NCBI GenBank assembly: GCA_013348845.1
Contig: CP054675.1
Span: 682,001 to 746,000, forward strand
From: Candidatus Tepidiaquacella proteinivora
GTDB taxonomy: Bacteria > Bacteroidota > Ignavibacteria > Tepidaquicellales > Tepidaquicellaceae
Direction of reading: 5' to 3'
DNA: 64,000 nucleotides
The notes under the pieces are model-generated. The model did not search any database, was not told the origin of the DNA, and was given only the letters and a program-made list of their open reading frames with translations. Each line of letters starts with the position of its first letter. Position 1 is the first letter of the stretch. Positions 10,589 to 18,481 of this stretch are shown one piece after another. The translations under genes and the position numbers were made by a program.

Positions 10589-11437
10589 TTATACAATTTG
10601 TAATTTCTCTTTCGTGAAAAACATTTCTCTATCAAAATGAACTCTAATACATTCGGTATTTGGATCGTGACACAAAAAAATCATCCAGTTTTCCATAACT
10701 GCACTACTTAAAAACATTTTTTTCTCATAAAGCGACATTAAAGGAAATGAATCAACAGAAGATATTGCCGGCAGAGATAAATGCGTTTCCATTGGGACTA
10801 AGTCAGCGGTATGCAGTAAGACAGACTCATCATCTTTTATTTTCACCATCATCATACCTCTTGTATGCCCACTTAAAGCTATCAATTCAATAAATTCATC
10901 AAACTTATAATTATCTGAAATCAGTTTCATATGTCCGGAATTCATCAGTGGCTCGAAATCATTTTTGAAATAACTTGCTTTATCTCTTTCCGTTGGTGTA
11001 ATTGCCCATTGATATTGTTTCTCCTGCACATAATAAACAGCATTTGGAAAGGTAGGACATAATTGCTGATTACTATTGTAATATGTAGAGCCACCTGAAT
11101 GGTCAAAATGCAGATGCGTTAAAATTACATCTGTAATATCTTCTGGTTTATATCCAAGTTTATTAAGTTCACCAATTAAATTATACTGGCTATTATCAAT
11201 TACATAAATCTCTTTTAATTTTTTTGATAACTTATCGCCACAACCAGTATCAACAATAATCCTTCGCTTTCCATTATCTAAAAGCAGAATCCGGTTACAT
11301 AACTGGACCCTGTTATTTTCATCAGCAGGGTTAGTTCTTGACCATAACGCTTTCGGGATAATTCCGAAGACTATCCCGCCATCAAGTTTGAAATAACCTG
11401 AAATGAATGATGCTATTTTGTATTCACCTATTTTCAT
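10589..11437 (-). CDS. MBL-fold metallo-hydrolase
   Basis: This is a 282-residue metallo-beta-lactamase-fold enzyme with the full metal-binding set: THLHFDHSGG (HxHxDH) near residue 107, LSGHTRGM, HTADLVPM and a C-terminal FLCHD. No signal peptide is seen, so it is probably cytosolic. The layout resembles AHL-lactonase/quorum-quenching and other small-ester hydrolases, but the substrate cannot be assigned. It lies between an outer-membrane protein gene and a sodium symporter in one operon, which gives no clear hint of the pathway. Confidence 0.85.
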   Translation of the reverse strand: MKIGEYKIASFISGYFKLDGGIVFGIIPKALWSRTNPADENNRVQLCNRILLLDNGKRRIIVDTGCGDKLSKKLKEIYVIDNSQYNLIGELNKLGYKPEDITDVILTHLHFDHSGGSTYYNSNQQLCPTFPNAVYYVQEKQYQWAITPTERDKASYFKNDFEPLMNSGHMKLISDNYKFDEFIELIALSGHTRGMMMVKIKDDESVLLHTADLVPMETHLSLPAISSVDSFPLMSLYEKKMFLSSAVMENWMIFLCHDPNTECIRVHFDREMFFTKEKLQIV

Positions 11438-11446
11438 AATTATAAA

Positions 11447-12202
11447 TTAAAACCATATTCTTGCACCTGAAAAGAAAGAATAATTACTTGTAGATATATT
11501 TTCAATTAAATTTGTACTACCGAGTCTGTTTAAGCCACCAAATTCAAACTTCGTTCCAAAAATTATACTAAGCGGATATTGTATTACATAATTTAATATT
11601 AAACTGCCATTTAATCCTAAGTCAAAATTTTTATATCCTAAACCATTATAATTATCATTATTCAGTCTGATACCAATATATGGACCCCCATAAAAAATAA
11701 GTCCAACTTTTTCCGAAATCATTCCACCAACATTAATATTTAAAGGAATATTCAAATAAGTATTTGAAAGATTTTTTTCCCCCGCACCCATTGTTTGAAT
11801 GGCTAATGTATCGGTAACAGGCGGTGTAAATTTGAAACTTTTACCCTGCAAATTTAAACCTGAGGTGAAACTAATTACATCAAACAAATTAAGATGTATG
11901 ACCCCTCCCAGCATTGCACCAAGTTTTGATGCTGTCTCATAAGCTCCGTTATTTGTTGCATTACTTATAGAAGCAGAAGTTGCGCCAAGTCCTAAATGAA
12001 AATCTATATAGAAATCTATTGGTTTCCCTGTTTTAATATCATATTCTTTCTTCTTAATTTCATAATCAGATATTAATTTATTTTTATTAACCTTCATAAT
12101 CATATTATTGCTACCAATATCATCAGGATCACCTGCTCTTACCACCTGGATTGCAAGCAAGAAACAAATTAAGATGACTAAAAAAATAATTAACTTTTTC
12201 AT
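11447..12202 (-). CDS. Outer-membrane beta-barrel protein, unknown function
   Basis: This is a 251-residue exported protein. An N-terminal signal peptide (lysines, then a hydrophobic stretch to about residue 23) is followed by alternating beta strands such as FYIDFHLGLGATSA, VGLIFYGGPYIGIRL and YPLSIIFGTKFEFGG. It ends in an aromatic residue (ARIWF), as expected for a BAM-inserted barrel. It resembles the small opacity-like barrels of Bacteroidota, but no specific family is recognised. It is tightly spaced (6 and 9 bp) between the ABC-F and MBL genes. Confidence 0.75.
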   Translation of the reverse strand: MKKLIIFLVILICFLLAIQVVRAGDPDDIGSNNMIMKVNKNKLISDYEIKKKEYDIKTGKPIDFYIDFHLGLGATSASISNATNNGAYETASKLGAMLGGVIHLNLFDVISFTSGLNLQGKSFKFTPPVTDTLAIQTMGAGEKNLSNTYLNIPLNINVGGMISEKVGLIFYGGPYIGIRLNNDNYNGLGYKNFDLGLNGSLILNYVIQYPLSIIFGTKFEFGGLNRLGSTNLIENISTSNYSFFSGARIWF

Positions 12203-12208
12203 TTTTTA

Positions 12209-14182
12209 TTATTTAATTTTTAAAAGATGTTTATTAAGATTTTCAATTTCTTCTACATTATCAGACCATTCAGCGTTCAGTTTTTCAAGTTTTTTGTTTA
12301 TCATCTGAAATTCCTTCTTTATTTCTATTAAATGTTCTACATCCTTGTAAATATGCTCATTTGATAATAAAATCTCAATTTCCTTTTTTCTACTCTCTAA
12401 TGATAAAATTTTTTCCTCTAATGAAATTAACTGTTTATTTAACTTATTTATTTTTTTAGTAATTTCCTTTTTTCTCGCTTTAATTTCAAGTCCTTTTAAA
12501 TATATGGAATTCTCATTAACTTTCTTCTTAACAAATTCCGGTTTTTGTTTCTTTGGCATCTTTAATAATATTTCTTCCCTCTTTACCAAACTATATTCAT
12601 CTATATCATATAAATATGTTTTAATCCGACAATCTTTTACTTCAATAATTTTATCAGTAAGCTCTTTCAGAAAATCCCTGTCGTGTGACACTATCAAGGC
12701 AGCACCTTCATAATTCTTTATTGCCTGTTTTAAAACAGATTTTGATTTTATATCAAGATGATTAGTTGGCTCATCAAGTATAAGGAAATTTGATTTAGTA
12801 ACTAAAATTTTTGCAAGTGCAAGTCTTGATTTTTCACCACCTGATAACACTTTAACAGATTTTAATACATCATCATCTGAGAATAAAAAACCCCCGAGTA
12901 CATTTCTAAGCATAGTCTCATTCATACCTTCAGAAGCTTTTCGGAGAGTCTCCAGAACATTTTCTTCAGGGTCAAGTTCTTCTGATTGATTTTGAGAGTA
13001 ATATTGTAAAACAACATTATGTCCATATTCGATCCTGCCTTTTTGATAACTTTCTTTACCTGCAATGATTCTTGCAAGAGTTGATTTCCCAGCGCCATTG
13101 TAACCAAGAACAGCGATCTTTTCTCCTCTTGATATTGAAAGATTAATTTCTTTTAGGATATAATTCTCCCCATCATAAGATTTCCACAGATTATTTACCT
13201 CCAGTATTACCTTTCCGCTATTTAAGGCAGGTGGAAAATTGAAATTAATTTGCTTTTCCTCTTCATCAATATTTATCGGCTCTAATTTCTGCAACATTTT
13301 AATTCTGCTTTGTACTGAACTTGCTTTCGTTGCTTTGTAACGAAATCTTTCTATAAACCGCTCCTGTTGTTTTATAAATTTTTGCCTGTTCTTTAACTGA
13401 CTTCTTAATTGTTCCCGGCGAATAGTTCTTTCTTTCTCATAATAATCATAATTACCGGAATATTCATTTATTTTCCCGTTAGAAAGTTCATAAATTTTTT
13501 TAACGAGATTGTTCAGGAACTTTTTTTCATGCGATACTATAACATAACTGCCATTATAATCTTTTAAATATTCCTCAAGCCATAAAAGAGAGTCAAAGTC
13601 AAGATGATTTGTGGGTTCATCAAGTAATAATAATGAGGGATTAAATATTAATAATTTTGCAAGAGCTATCCTCATTTTAAATCCTTCACTGAATTCCTTT
13701 ACTGATCTATCAAAATCCGGTTCTGAGAACCCTAATCCCTTAAGAACTTTTACAACTTTCCCTTCCAGCTTATATCCGTCAAGCAAATCAAATCTTCCCT
13801 GTAGTTCGGATAATTGTTGAATTAAATCTAAATATTCTTCCGAATCCTTATCAGAATAGTTTTGAATTTCACTTTCAATTTCAGAAATTTCTTTTGCTAT
13901 TTGTGTAACATCTCCTGCTGAATTGTAAACTGTTTCAAATAATGTAGTTCCCTCTAAATCCAATCCTTCCTGTGGCAGATATCCTGAAGTTGTATGTCGG
14001 GATAAAATAATTCTTCCCGAATCAGGACTGATAATATTACAAATAATCTTAAAAAGTGTTGTTTTACCAGAACCATTTACACCAACTAACCCAATCCTGT
14101 CATTACTTCCTATTGTAAGATTAATATTCTTAAATAAATTTCTTGAACCAAATGATAATGATATGTTTTCTAATCTAACCAA
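12209..14182 (-). CDS. ABC-F family ATPase (Uup/YdiF-like ribosome-associated)
   Basis: This is a 657-residue protein with two ABC ATPase domains and no membrane segments, as in ABC-F translation factors. Walker A motifs are GVNGSGKTT (near residue 34) and GYNGAGKST (near 360). The second signature LSGGEKSRL is canonical; the first reads FSEGFKMR, with Glu in place of the second Gly. Both DEPTNHLD Walker B motifs are present. The inter-domain arm holds the arginine-rich KQQERFIERFRYKATKA segment typical of the P-site tRNA interaction motif region. A C-terminal coiled coil covers about 560-657. Translation starts at TTG (14182), since no in-frame ATG precedes the first strand. It heads the operon down to priA. 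Confidence 0.92.
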   Translation of the reverse strand: MVRLENISLSFGSRNLFKNINLTIGSNDRIGLVGVNGSGKTTLFKIICNIISPDSGRIILSRHTTSGYLPQEGLDLEGTTLFETVYNSAGDVTQIAKEISEIESEIQNYSDKDSEEYLDLIQQLSELQGRFDLLDGYKLEGKVVKVLKGLGFSEPDFDRSVKEFSEGFKMRIALAKLLIFNPSLLLLDEPTNHLDFDSLLWLEEYLKDYNGSYVIVSHEKKFLNNLVKKIYELSNGKINEYSGNYDYYEKERTIRREQLRSQLKNRQKFIKQQERFIERFRYKATKASSVQSRIKMLQKLEPINIDEEEKQINFNFPPALNSGKVILEVNNLWKSYDGENYILKEINLSISRGEKIAVLGYNGAGKSTLARIIAGKESYQKGRIEYGHNVVLQYYSQNQSEELDPEENVLETLRKASEGMNETMLRNVLGGFLFSDDDVLKSVKVLSGGEKSRLALAKILVTKSNFLILDEPTNHLDIKSKSVLKQAIKNYEGAALIVSHDRDFLKELTDKIIEVKDCRIKTYLYDIDEYSLVKREEILLKMPKKQKPEFVKKKVNENSIYLKGLEIKARKKEITKKINKLNKQLISLEEKILSLESRKKEIEILLSNEHIYKDVEHLIEIKKEFQMINKKLEKLNAEWSDNVEEIENLNKHLLKIK

Positions 14183-14857
14183 TTTTTCAAAAATACAAAA
14201 TAAAACTCCCTTAATAAATTTATTTTAATATCTATATATTAGAAAATATATAATAACCCACTAAAATTAAATAAAATTTTTTCCATAATACAATATCCTT
14301 TTATACTAATTGTTATTCTATAAGTGTTTTAGCCTATTAATAACATTGGATATTTTATTCTTTTTACTTTCGATTTATTATTAATTATTTGTATAATGCC
14401 AGCAAACTAATTTAACGGTATCTTACAATAATCATTAGATTCAATATATATTGCTTATTCTTTTGAAAAAACATTTTTACTAATTCATAACTTTGATAAA
14501 ACTATTCTTTCTAATCTTTGTAATTATAACAAAAAGTGTTTTCCCACCGCAGTTATTATAATTTTTCTGCTTTTATCTTTTTTATTTCAATATCTGATTA
14601 AAACGATACAGTAATAATTTCCCTATTGATTTTAAAAAAAATATTTTAAAATTAAATAGTTAAAAATTTAATATTTATTTCCTCGCTTATGAATTTGAGG
14701 AAAAATATAATTAGTTTTATTACACTTTTTAAATCAGTGGGAAAAAGTTATTTATCCTGAGATAACATCATCATAATATTCATTTGTGGGGAAAAAAAAT
14801 TTAAACTTCTTTTAATATTACATTTTTTATAAACAAATATAATTAAAGGAGGAATTT
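14183..14857. other. Divergent intergenic region (675 bp)
   Basis: This very AT-rich gap separates the ABC-F operon (minus) from the propeller genes (plus) and must hold both promoters. No convincing promoter boxes were found. A short inverted repeat TTTCCTC/GAGGAAA lies at 14678-14684 and 14697-14703. The string GTGGGAAAA occurs at 14737-14745, inverted at 14539-14547, and as GTGGGGAAAA at 14786. No coding potential was seen. Confidence 0.6.
14847..14852 (+). promoter_or_regulatory. Strong Shine-Dalgarno site for the 14858 gene
   Basis: AGGAGG sits 5 bp before the ATG at 14858. It supports this start and stands out because most other genes in the window lack any recognisable Shine-Dalgarno sequence. 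Confidence 0.8.
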
Positions 14858-16084
14858 ATGAAAAAAATTATTACAACTTTTGTAATAGTTGTAATTTTAC
14901 AACTTTTTCCTACCTCAGGTGATTTAACATTTAACATAAAAAATTGTGAAGCCCAGTGGGTATGGATGTCATATGGTATGGGATATAAAGCTGTTTATTC
15001 CTTTACAACAAGCGGAGATAATATATTTGCTGGGACTCTATATGGTGGTGTTTGGCTTTCTACAAATAACGGTATAAACTGGACTCAAACGGGTTTCAAT
15101 AATTGGACTATTTGGTCCCTTACTATAACTGGAAATTACATATTTGCAGGAACAAATACCGACGTCTACCGCTCCACAAATAATGGACAAAGCTGGACAC
15201 AAACAGCTTTGAATAAATTAGCTTATTGCATTGCTGCTAGTGGGAATAATATATTTGCAGGAACAACTGATAGCGGCGTTTATCGTTCTATAAATTACGG
15301 CTCAAGCTGGACAAAGACGGCTTTGAATAATGATGCTATTGAATCACTTGCAATAAGTGGAAATTTTGTCTTTGCAGCGACACATGATTCCGGCGTCTAT
15401 CTCTCAACGAATAACGGCACAAGCTGGATGCAAACTACTTTGAATGATAAACGTGTTCATTCCATTGCTATAAGCGGAGATAATATATTTGCTGGTACAT
15501 ATTTTAACAGGATCTATCTCTCCACAAATAACGGAACAAGCTGGACGCAAATTGGAATCGGTTTGAATAATCGACTTGTTTATGCTCTTGCCATAAGCGG
15601 AAGTAACATATTTGCAGGAACAGACGATAGTGGCGTCTATCTCTCCACGAATAACGGGCAATCCTTTACGCAGTGGAATCAAGGGTTTACTTCTTCTATT
15701 CCATCAGTTTATTCACTTTTAATAATGGGTAATTATATATTTGCTGGAACTAGCTCTTCAGTATGGAGACGGCCACTATCAGATATTATCGGCATAAAAA
15801 ACTTTTCCACGGAAATACCTGAGAGATGTGAATTGCAACAGAATTATCCTAATCCGTTTAATTCAACAACAATTATAAGATTTCGGATTAGGGATTCAAG
15901 ATTAGTTTGTATAAAAGTATATAATATACTTGGAATGGAAGTTGCAAGTTTAATAAATGAAAAATTGAATGCTGGAAAGTATGAATTAAATTTTGACGGA
16001 AATGAATTAACATCGGGAATTTATTTTTATAAAATGGAAGCAGAAGATTTTAATAAAATAAAAAAAATGGTTTTAATAAAATAA
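14858..16084 (+). CDS. T9SS-exported seven-bladed Asp-box beta-propeller protein
   Basis: This 408-residue protein has an N-terminal signal segment (MKKIITTFVIVVILQLF). Seven propeller units of about 37-43 residues follow (about residues 56-305), each starting with IFAGT and carrying an Asp-box-like STNNGxSW turn. The last ~80 residues are a type A T9SS sorting domain (QQNYPNPFNS near 328, then ... SGIYFYKM ... KKMVLIK), which directs export and surface attachment. It has no catalytic residues, so a binding or adhesive role is likely (inference). The propeller resembles YCF48/BNR-type repeats. The next gene, 13 bp downstream, encodes a second T9SS propeller of a different repeat class. Confidence 0.88.
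   Translation: MKKIITTFVIVVILQLFPTSGDLTFNIKNCEAQWVWMSYGMGYKAVYSFTTSGDNIFAGTLYGGVWLSTNNGINWTQTGFNNWTIWSLTITGNYIFAGTNTDVYRSTNNGQSWTQTALNKLAYCIAASGNNIFAGTTDSGVYRSINYGSSWTKTALNNDAIESLAISGNFVFAATHDSGVYLSTNNGTSWMQTTLNDKRVHSIAISGDNIFAGTYFNRIYLSTNNGTSWTQIGIGLNNRLVYALAISGSNIFAGTDDSGVYLSTNNGQSFTQWNQGFTSSIPSVYSLLIMGNYIFAGTSSSVWRRPLSDIIGIKNFSTEIPERCELQQNYPNPFNSTTIIRFRIRDSRLVCIKVYNILGMEVASLINEKLNAGKYELNFDGNELTSGIYFYKMEAEDFNKIKKMVLIK
15023..15778 (+). repeat. Degenerate tandem repeat encoding seven Asp-box propeller blades
   Basis: Seven imperfect units of about 111-129 bp, each coding IFAGT...STNNG.SWTQ.. plus a linker. Neighbouring units keep long stretches of near-identical DNA (for example the ctctccacgaataacgg type segments), which suggests recent unit duplication. 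Confidence 0.8.
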
Positions 16085-16097
16085 AAAATTAAAATTT

Positions 16098-17441
16098 ATG
16101 GTAAAAAAAATTTTGTTCTTTTATTTATTTATTCTCATTGTACATTGTACATTGAAAATCGAATATTGCTATTCGCAAACATGGTCTGGATTAGGAACGG
16201 GAATGAATGGTTCAGTTTATGCCCTAACTGTTTATAATGGAGAACTTATTGCTGGAGGAGCATTTACAGTCGCCGGAGGTAGCAATGCTAATTACATCGC
16301 AAAATGGGACGGTACAAACTGGTTACCGCTTGGAAATGGTTTTAATGCCACTGTTTTCGCCCTTACGGTATATAATGATGAATTAATTGCCGCAGGAGGT
16401 TTTTCAGCATCGGGTGGAATTAGTATTATGCGAGTAGCAAAATGGAACGGTTCAAATTGGTTACCATTAGGAAGTGGAATGAATCATTCTGTATTAGCAC
16501 TTACTGTTTTTAATAATGAACTAATAGCTGGTGGATGGTTTGATACTGCTGGAGGTACACTTTCAAAGTATATCTCCAGATGGAATGGAACAACTTGGAG
16601 TCCAATAGGCACCGGTATGAATAATTTTGTCTATACCCTAATGGTTCTTAATAGTGAGCTTATAGCAGGTGGCACTTTCACAATTGCAGGAGGTAATAAT
16701 GCTAACCGAATCGCAAAGTGGGATGGTTCAAATTGGTCATCATTTGGGACTGGGATGAATTCCTGGGTTAATGCACTATCAGTTTACAATAGTAATCTTA
16801 TTGCGGCAGGTTATTTTCAAACTGCAGGGGGCATTAATGCAAGCAGAATTGCAAAATGGAATGGTATAAATTGGTCACCTCTTGGGAATGGTCTTGGCAA
16901 TGAAGTTAACGCTTTAACTATATTTAATAACGAATTAATTGCGGGTGGGAATTTTTATTATTCCGGTTCTATCACAGTACCCTATATTGCAAAATGGGAT
17001 GAAATTAATTGGTCATCACTTGGGAATGGTATGAATGGAATTGTCTATTCACTTTATGTATTTAACGATTACTTAATTTCAGGTGGTAGTTTTACTATTG
17101 CAGGAGGTAATACTGTAAATTATATTGCTAAATGGGGAACAGAAATTGGGATAAAAAATATAAACAAAACAATACCAGAAAAATATGCTTTACAACAGAA
17201 TTATCCCAATCCGTTTAATCCGGTAACTAAAATTAATTTTTCTATACCAAAAGCTGAATATGTAACACTTACGATATATGATGCACTTGGAAGAGAAATT
17301 GAGACACTGGTATCGGAAAACCTGACTCCGGGGACATATCAGGCAGAATGGAATGGAAGTAACTATGCAAGCGGAGTGTATTTTTACCGCTTACAGGCAG
17401 GTAGTTTTTCCGAAACTAAATCTATGATGCTGGTAAAATAA
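16098..17441 (+). CDS. T9SS-exported seven-bladed Rax2-like beta-propeller protein
   Basis: This is a 447-residue protein with a signal peptide (MVKKILFFYLFILIVHC). Seven repeats of close to 46 residues follow from about residue 38. The consensus is VxALTVYNxELIAGGxFTxAGG, then IAKW(D/N)GxNWxxLGxGMN, resembling Rax2/kelch-like propellers. The half-blade WSGLGTGMN right after the signal peptide completes the last blade, a velcro closure typical of propellers. The C-terminus is a type A sorting domain (QQNYPNPFNPVTKI ... SGVYFYRLQAG). A surface binding or adhesion role is likely but unproven. It is probably co-transcribed with the upstream propeller gene and is followed by a hairpin terminator. 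Confidence 0.88.
   Translation: MVKKILFFYLFILIVHCTLKIEYCYSQTWSGLGTGMNGSVYALTVYNGELIAGGAFTVAGGSNANYIAKWDGTNWLPLGNGFNATVFALTVYNDELIAAGGFSASGGISIMRVAKWNGSNWLPLGSGMNHSVLALTVFNNELIAGGWFDTAGGTLSKYISRWNGTTWSPIGTGMNNFVYTLMVLNSELIAGGTFTIAGGNNANRIAKWDGSNWSSFGTGMNSWVNALSVYNSNLIAAGYFQTAGGINASRIAKWNGINWSPLGNGLGNEVNALTIFNNELIAGGNFYYSGSITVPYIAKWDEINWSSLGNGMNGIVYSLYVFNDYLISGGSFTIAGGNTVNYIAKWGTEIGIKNINKTIPEKYALQQNYPNPFNPVTKINFSIPKAEYVTLTIYDALGREIETLVSENLTPGTYQAEWNGSNYASGVYFYRLQAGSFSETKSMMLVK
16209..17136 (+). repeat. Tandem repeat encoding seven 46-residue propeller blades
   Basis: Seven imperfect 138-bp units; each codes the GG.FT.AGG loop and the IAKWDG.NW strand. The unit length is notably constant, unlike the neighbouring Asp-box repeat. 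Confidence 0.8.
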
Positions 17442-17470
17442 TATATTACACTTTAACACTATAAATTAAA

Positions 17471-17494
17471 AAGGCTGTCTTTAAGGACAGCCTT
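17471..17494. terminator. Hairpin terminator, GGCTGTC/GACAGCC type
   Basis: AAGGCTGTC (17471-17479) pairs perfectly with GACAGCCTT (17486-17494) across a 6-nt loop. On the minus strand it is followed by a T-rich run, and on the plus strand it lies 30 bp after a stop codon. It therefore probably terminates both convergent genes. A near-identical hairpin lies at 56207-56232. Confidence 0.85.
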
Positions 17495-17530
17495 ATATGG
17501 GAGGGTTTGTAAGTTTGTGGTATGAGAAAA

Positions 17531-17920
17531 TTATGTAATTAATTCTTTTTTCTTACTTTTTTCAGGTAAGTTATATTTCGTTAAAGATTTTATTTTTCCA
17601 ACAACAGAAGCAGGAATTTGTTCTATAATAAGAGCAAATGGGTTCTCTTTTTTAATTATCATAAGAGACTTATTTCCTTTGGAATATTTTGTAAATATAA
17701 TTATTTTGGTTTTTAATTCGGCAAATTTTAATTTTTCTAAAAGAAATTTATTATCTTTAATTTTCATCCTGAAATCAAAAATTACTATATCAAATTTTTC
17801 TTTCTTCAATAATTTCAGGATATCATTCACCTTGTAAAGTACTCCCCCTTCATCTGAAAAAGATTTACTTAAAGGTAAGTCTGTCAAATTTAAAATTTTT
17901 ATTTTAGGTGTCTTTCTCAA
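17531..17920 (-). CDS. Small cytosolic protein, possible degenerate response-regulator receiver
   Basis: This is a 129-residue protein without signal peptide or membrane segments. The pattern KFDIVIFDFRMK (Asp49) resembles the phospho-acceptor strand and loop of receiver domains, and IIIFTKYSKG resembles the Thr-bearing fourth strand. The acidic pair usually found at the end of the first strand is absent, and the conserved Lys-Pro becomes ENPF. A pseudo-receiver is a reasonable but weak reading. The C-terminal tail is lysine-rich. It must start at TTG (17920), as an in-frame TAA lies a few codons upstream. It is convergent with the propeller genes and shares their terminator. Confidence 0.55.
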   Translation of the reverse strand: MRKTPKIKILNLTDLPLSKSFSDEGGVLYKVNDILKLLKKEKFDIVIFDFRMKIKDNKFLLEKLKFAELKTKIIIFTKYSKGNKSLMIIKKENPFALIIEQIPASVVGKIKSLTKYNLPEKSKKKELIT

Positions 17921-17941
17921 AGTATATATTTAAAATTAATT

Positions 17942-18061
17942 TGCCTGTGGTCATCAAAAGGATATGTATAAAATTTATCATATTTTATTGTAAAATCTTC
18001 CCTTTACTCAATAAAATAAATGAAAATAAAAATTCTATTTTTAACACATTGACCACAGGCA
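17942..18061. repeat. 120-bp AT-rich element bounded by perfect 12-bp inverted repeats
   Basis: TGCCTGTGGTCA (17942-17953) and its exact complement TGACCACAGGCA (18050-18061) enclose 96 bp of AT-rich non-coding DNA. The GC-rich ends are conspicuous against the background. It could be a miniature transposable element or a long-stem RNA. No clear target-site duplication is visible. Confidence 0.5.
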
Positions 18062-18363
18062 CTTAAATTAAACATTATACATGGTAAAATATAATAACTA
18101 TATTATTTATTGTCAAGTTAAATATTTTTTTTAAAGTAATATTTTAAATGAACCCAGAAATTAATATAAATCTTTTATAATTACTTTTTTTTGTATTAAA
18201 ATTGATGTATAAGAATTTTCTTACAGAAATGTTATTTGAGAAGTAGTTCTTTAAAGGGAATTAATTTTATTAATAATAAGTGAAAAATTTCAGGGATTAA
18301 TTATATCTCTTTTGATAATTATCATAGTAAGTAATTATATTTCATCTATCCGGAATTCAACCC

Positions 18364-18380
18364 TATGTTTTCAAAACATA
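18364..18380. promoter_or_regulatory. Perfect 8-bp palindrome, operator-like
   Basis: TATGTTTT-C-AAAACATA has dyad symmetry around position 18372, about 100 bp past the end of the 18482 gene. It looks like a repressor-type operator or a tight hairpin, but no cognate regulator gene is next to it. Confidence 0.3.
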
Positions 18381-18481
18381 TAAAAATTGAGAATTCATAA
18401 TTATATACAAACTCTAAAATTCAGATATAATGTAATAATCAGGACTATCCAGCACAATTAAAAATTATTTTCACCTATTGA

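Larger units (their letters stand above)
17921..18481. other. Intergenic region (561 bp) with inverted-repeat element
   Basis: No coding frame is seen. The left part holds a 120-bp unit bounded by 12-bp inverted repeats (17942-18061), and the right part a perfect short palindrome (18364-18380). The rest is AT-rich with loose AT palindromes such as the one near 18317-18340. Confidence 0.6.

Noticed and set aside
6593-14182. A quorum-quenching or efflux island (ABC-F, MBL, symporter, priA)
   Set aside because: The genes are tightly packed, but their families have unrelated housekeeping functions; no shared pathway is supported.
14183-14857. CRISPR array or origin of replication in the large gap
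   Set aside because: No repeat-spacer pattern and no cluster of DnaA boxes; the only repeats are short GTGGGAAAA strings.
15404-15682. 92-codon open frame on the minus strand of the propeller repeat
   Set aside because: It follows the repeat period of the plus-strand gene and has no independent features.
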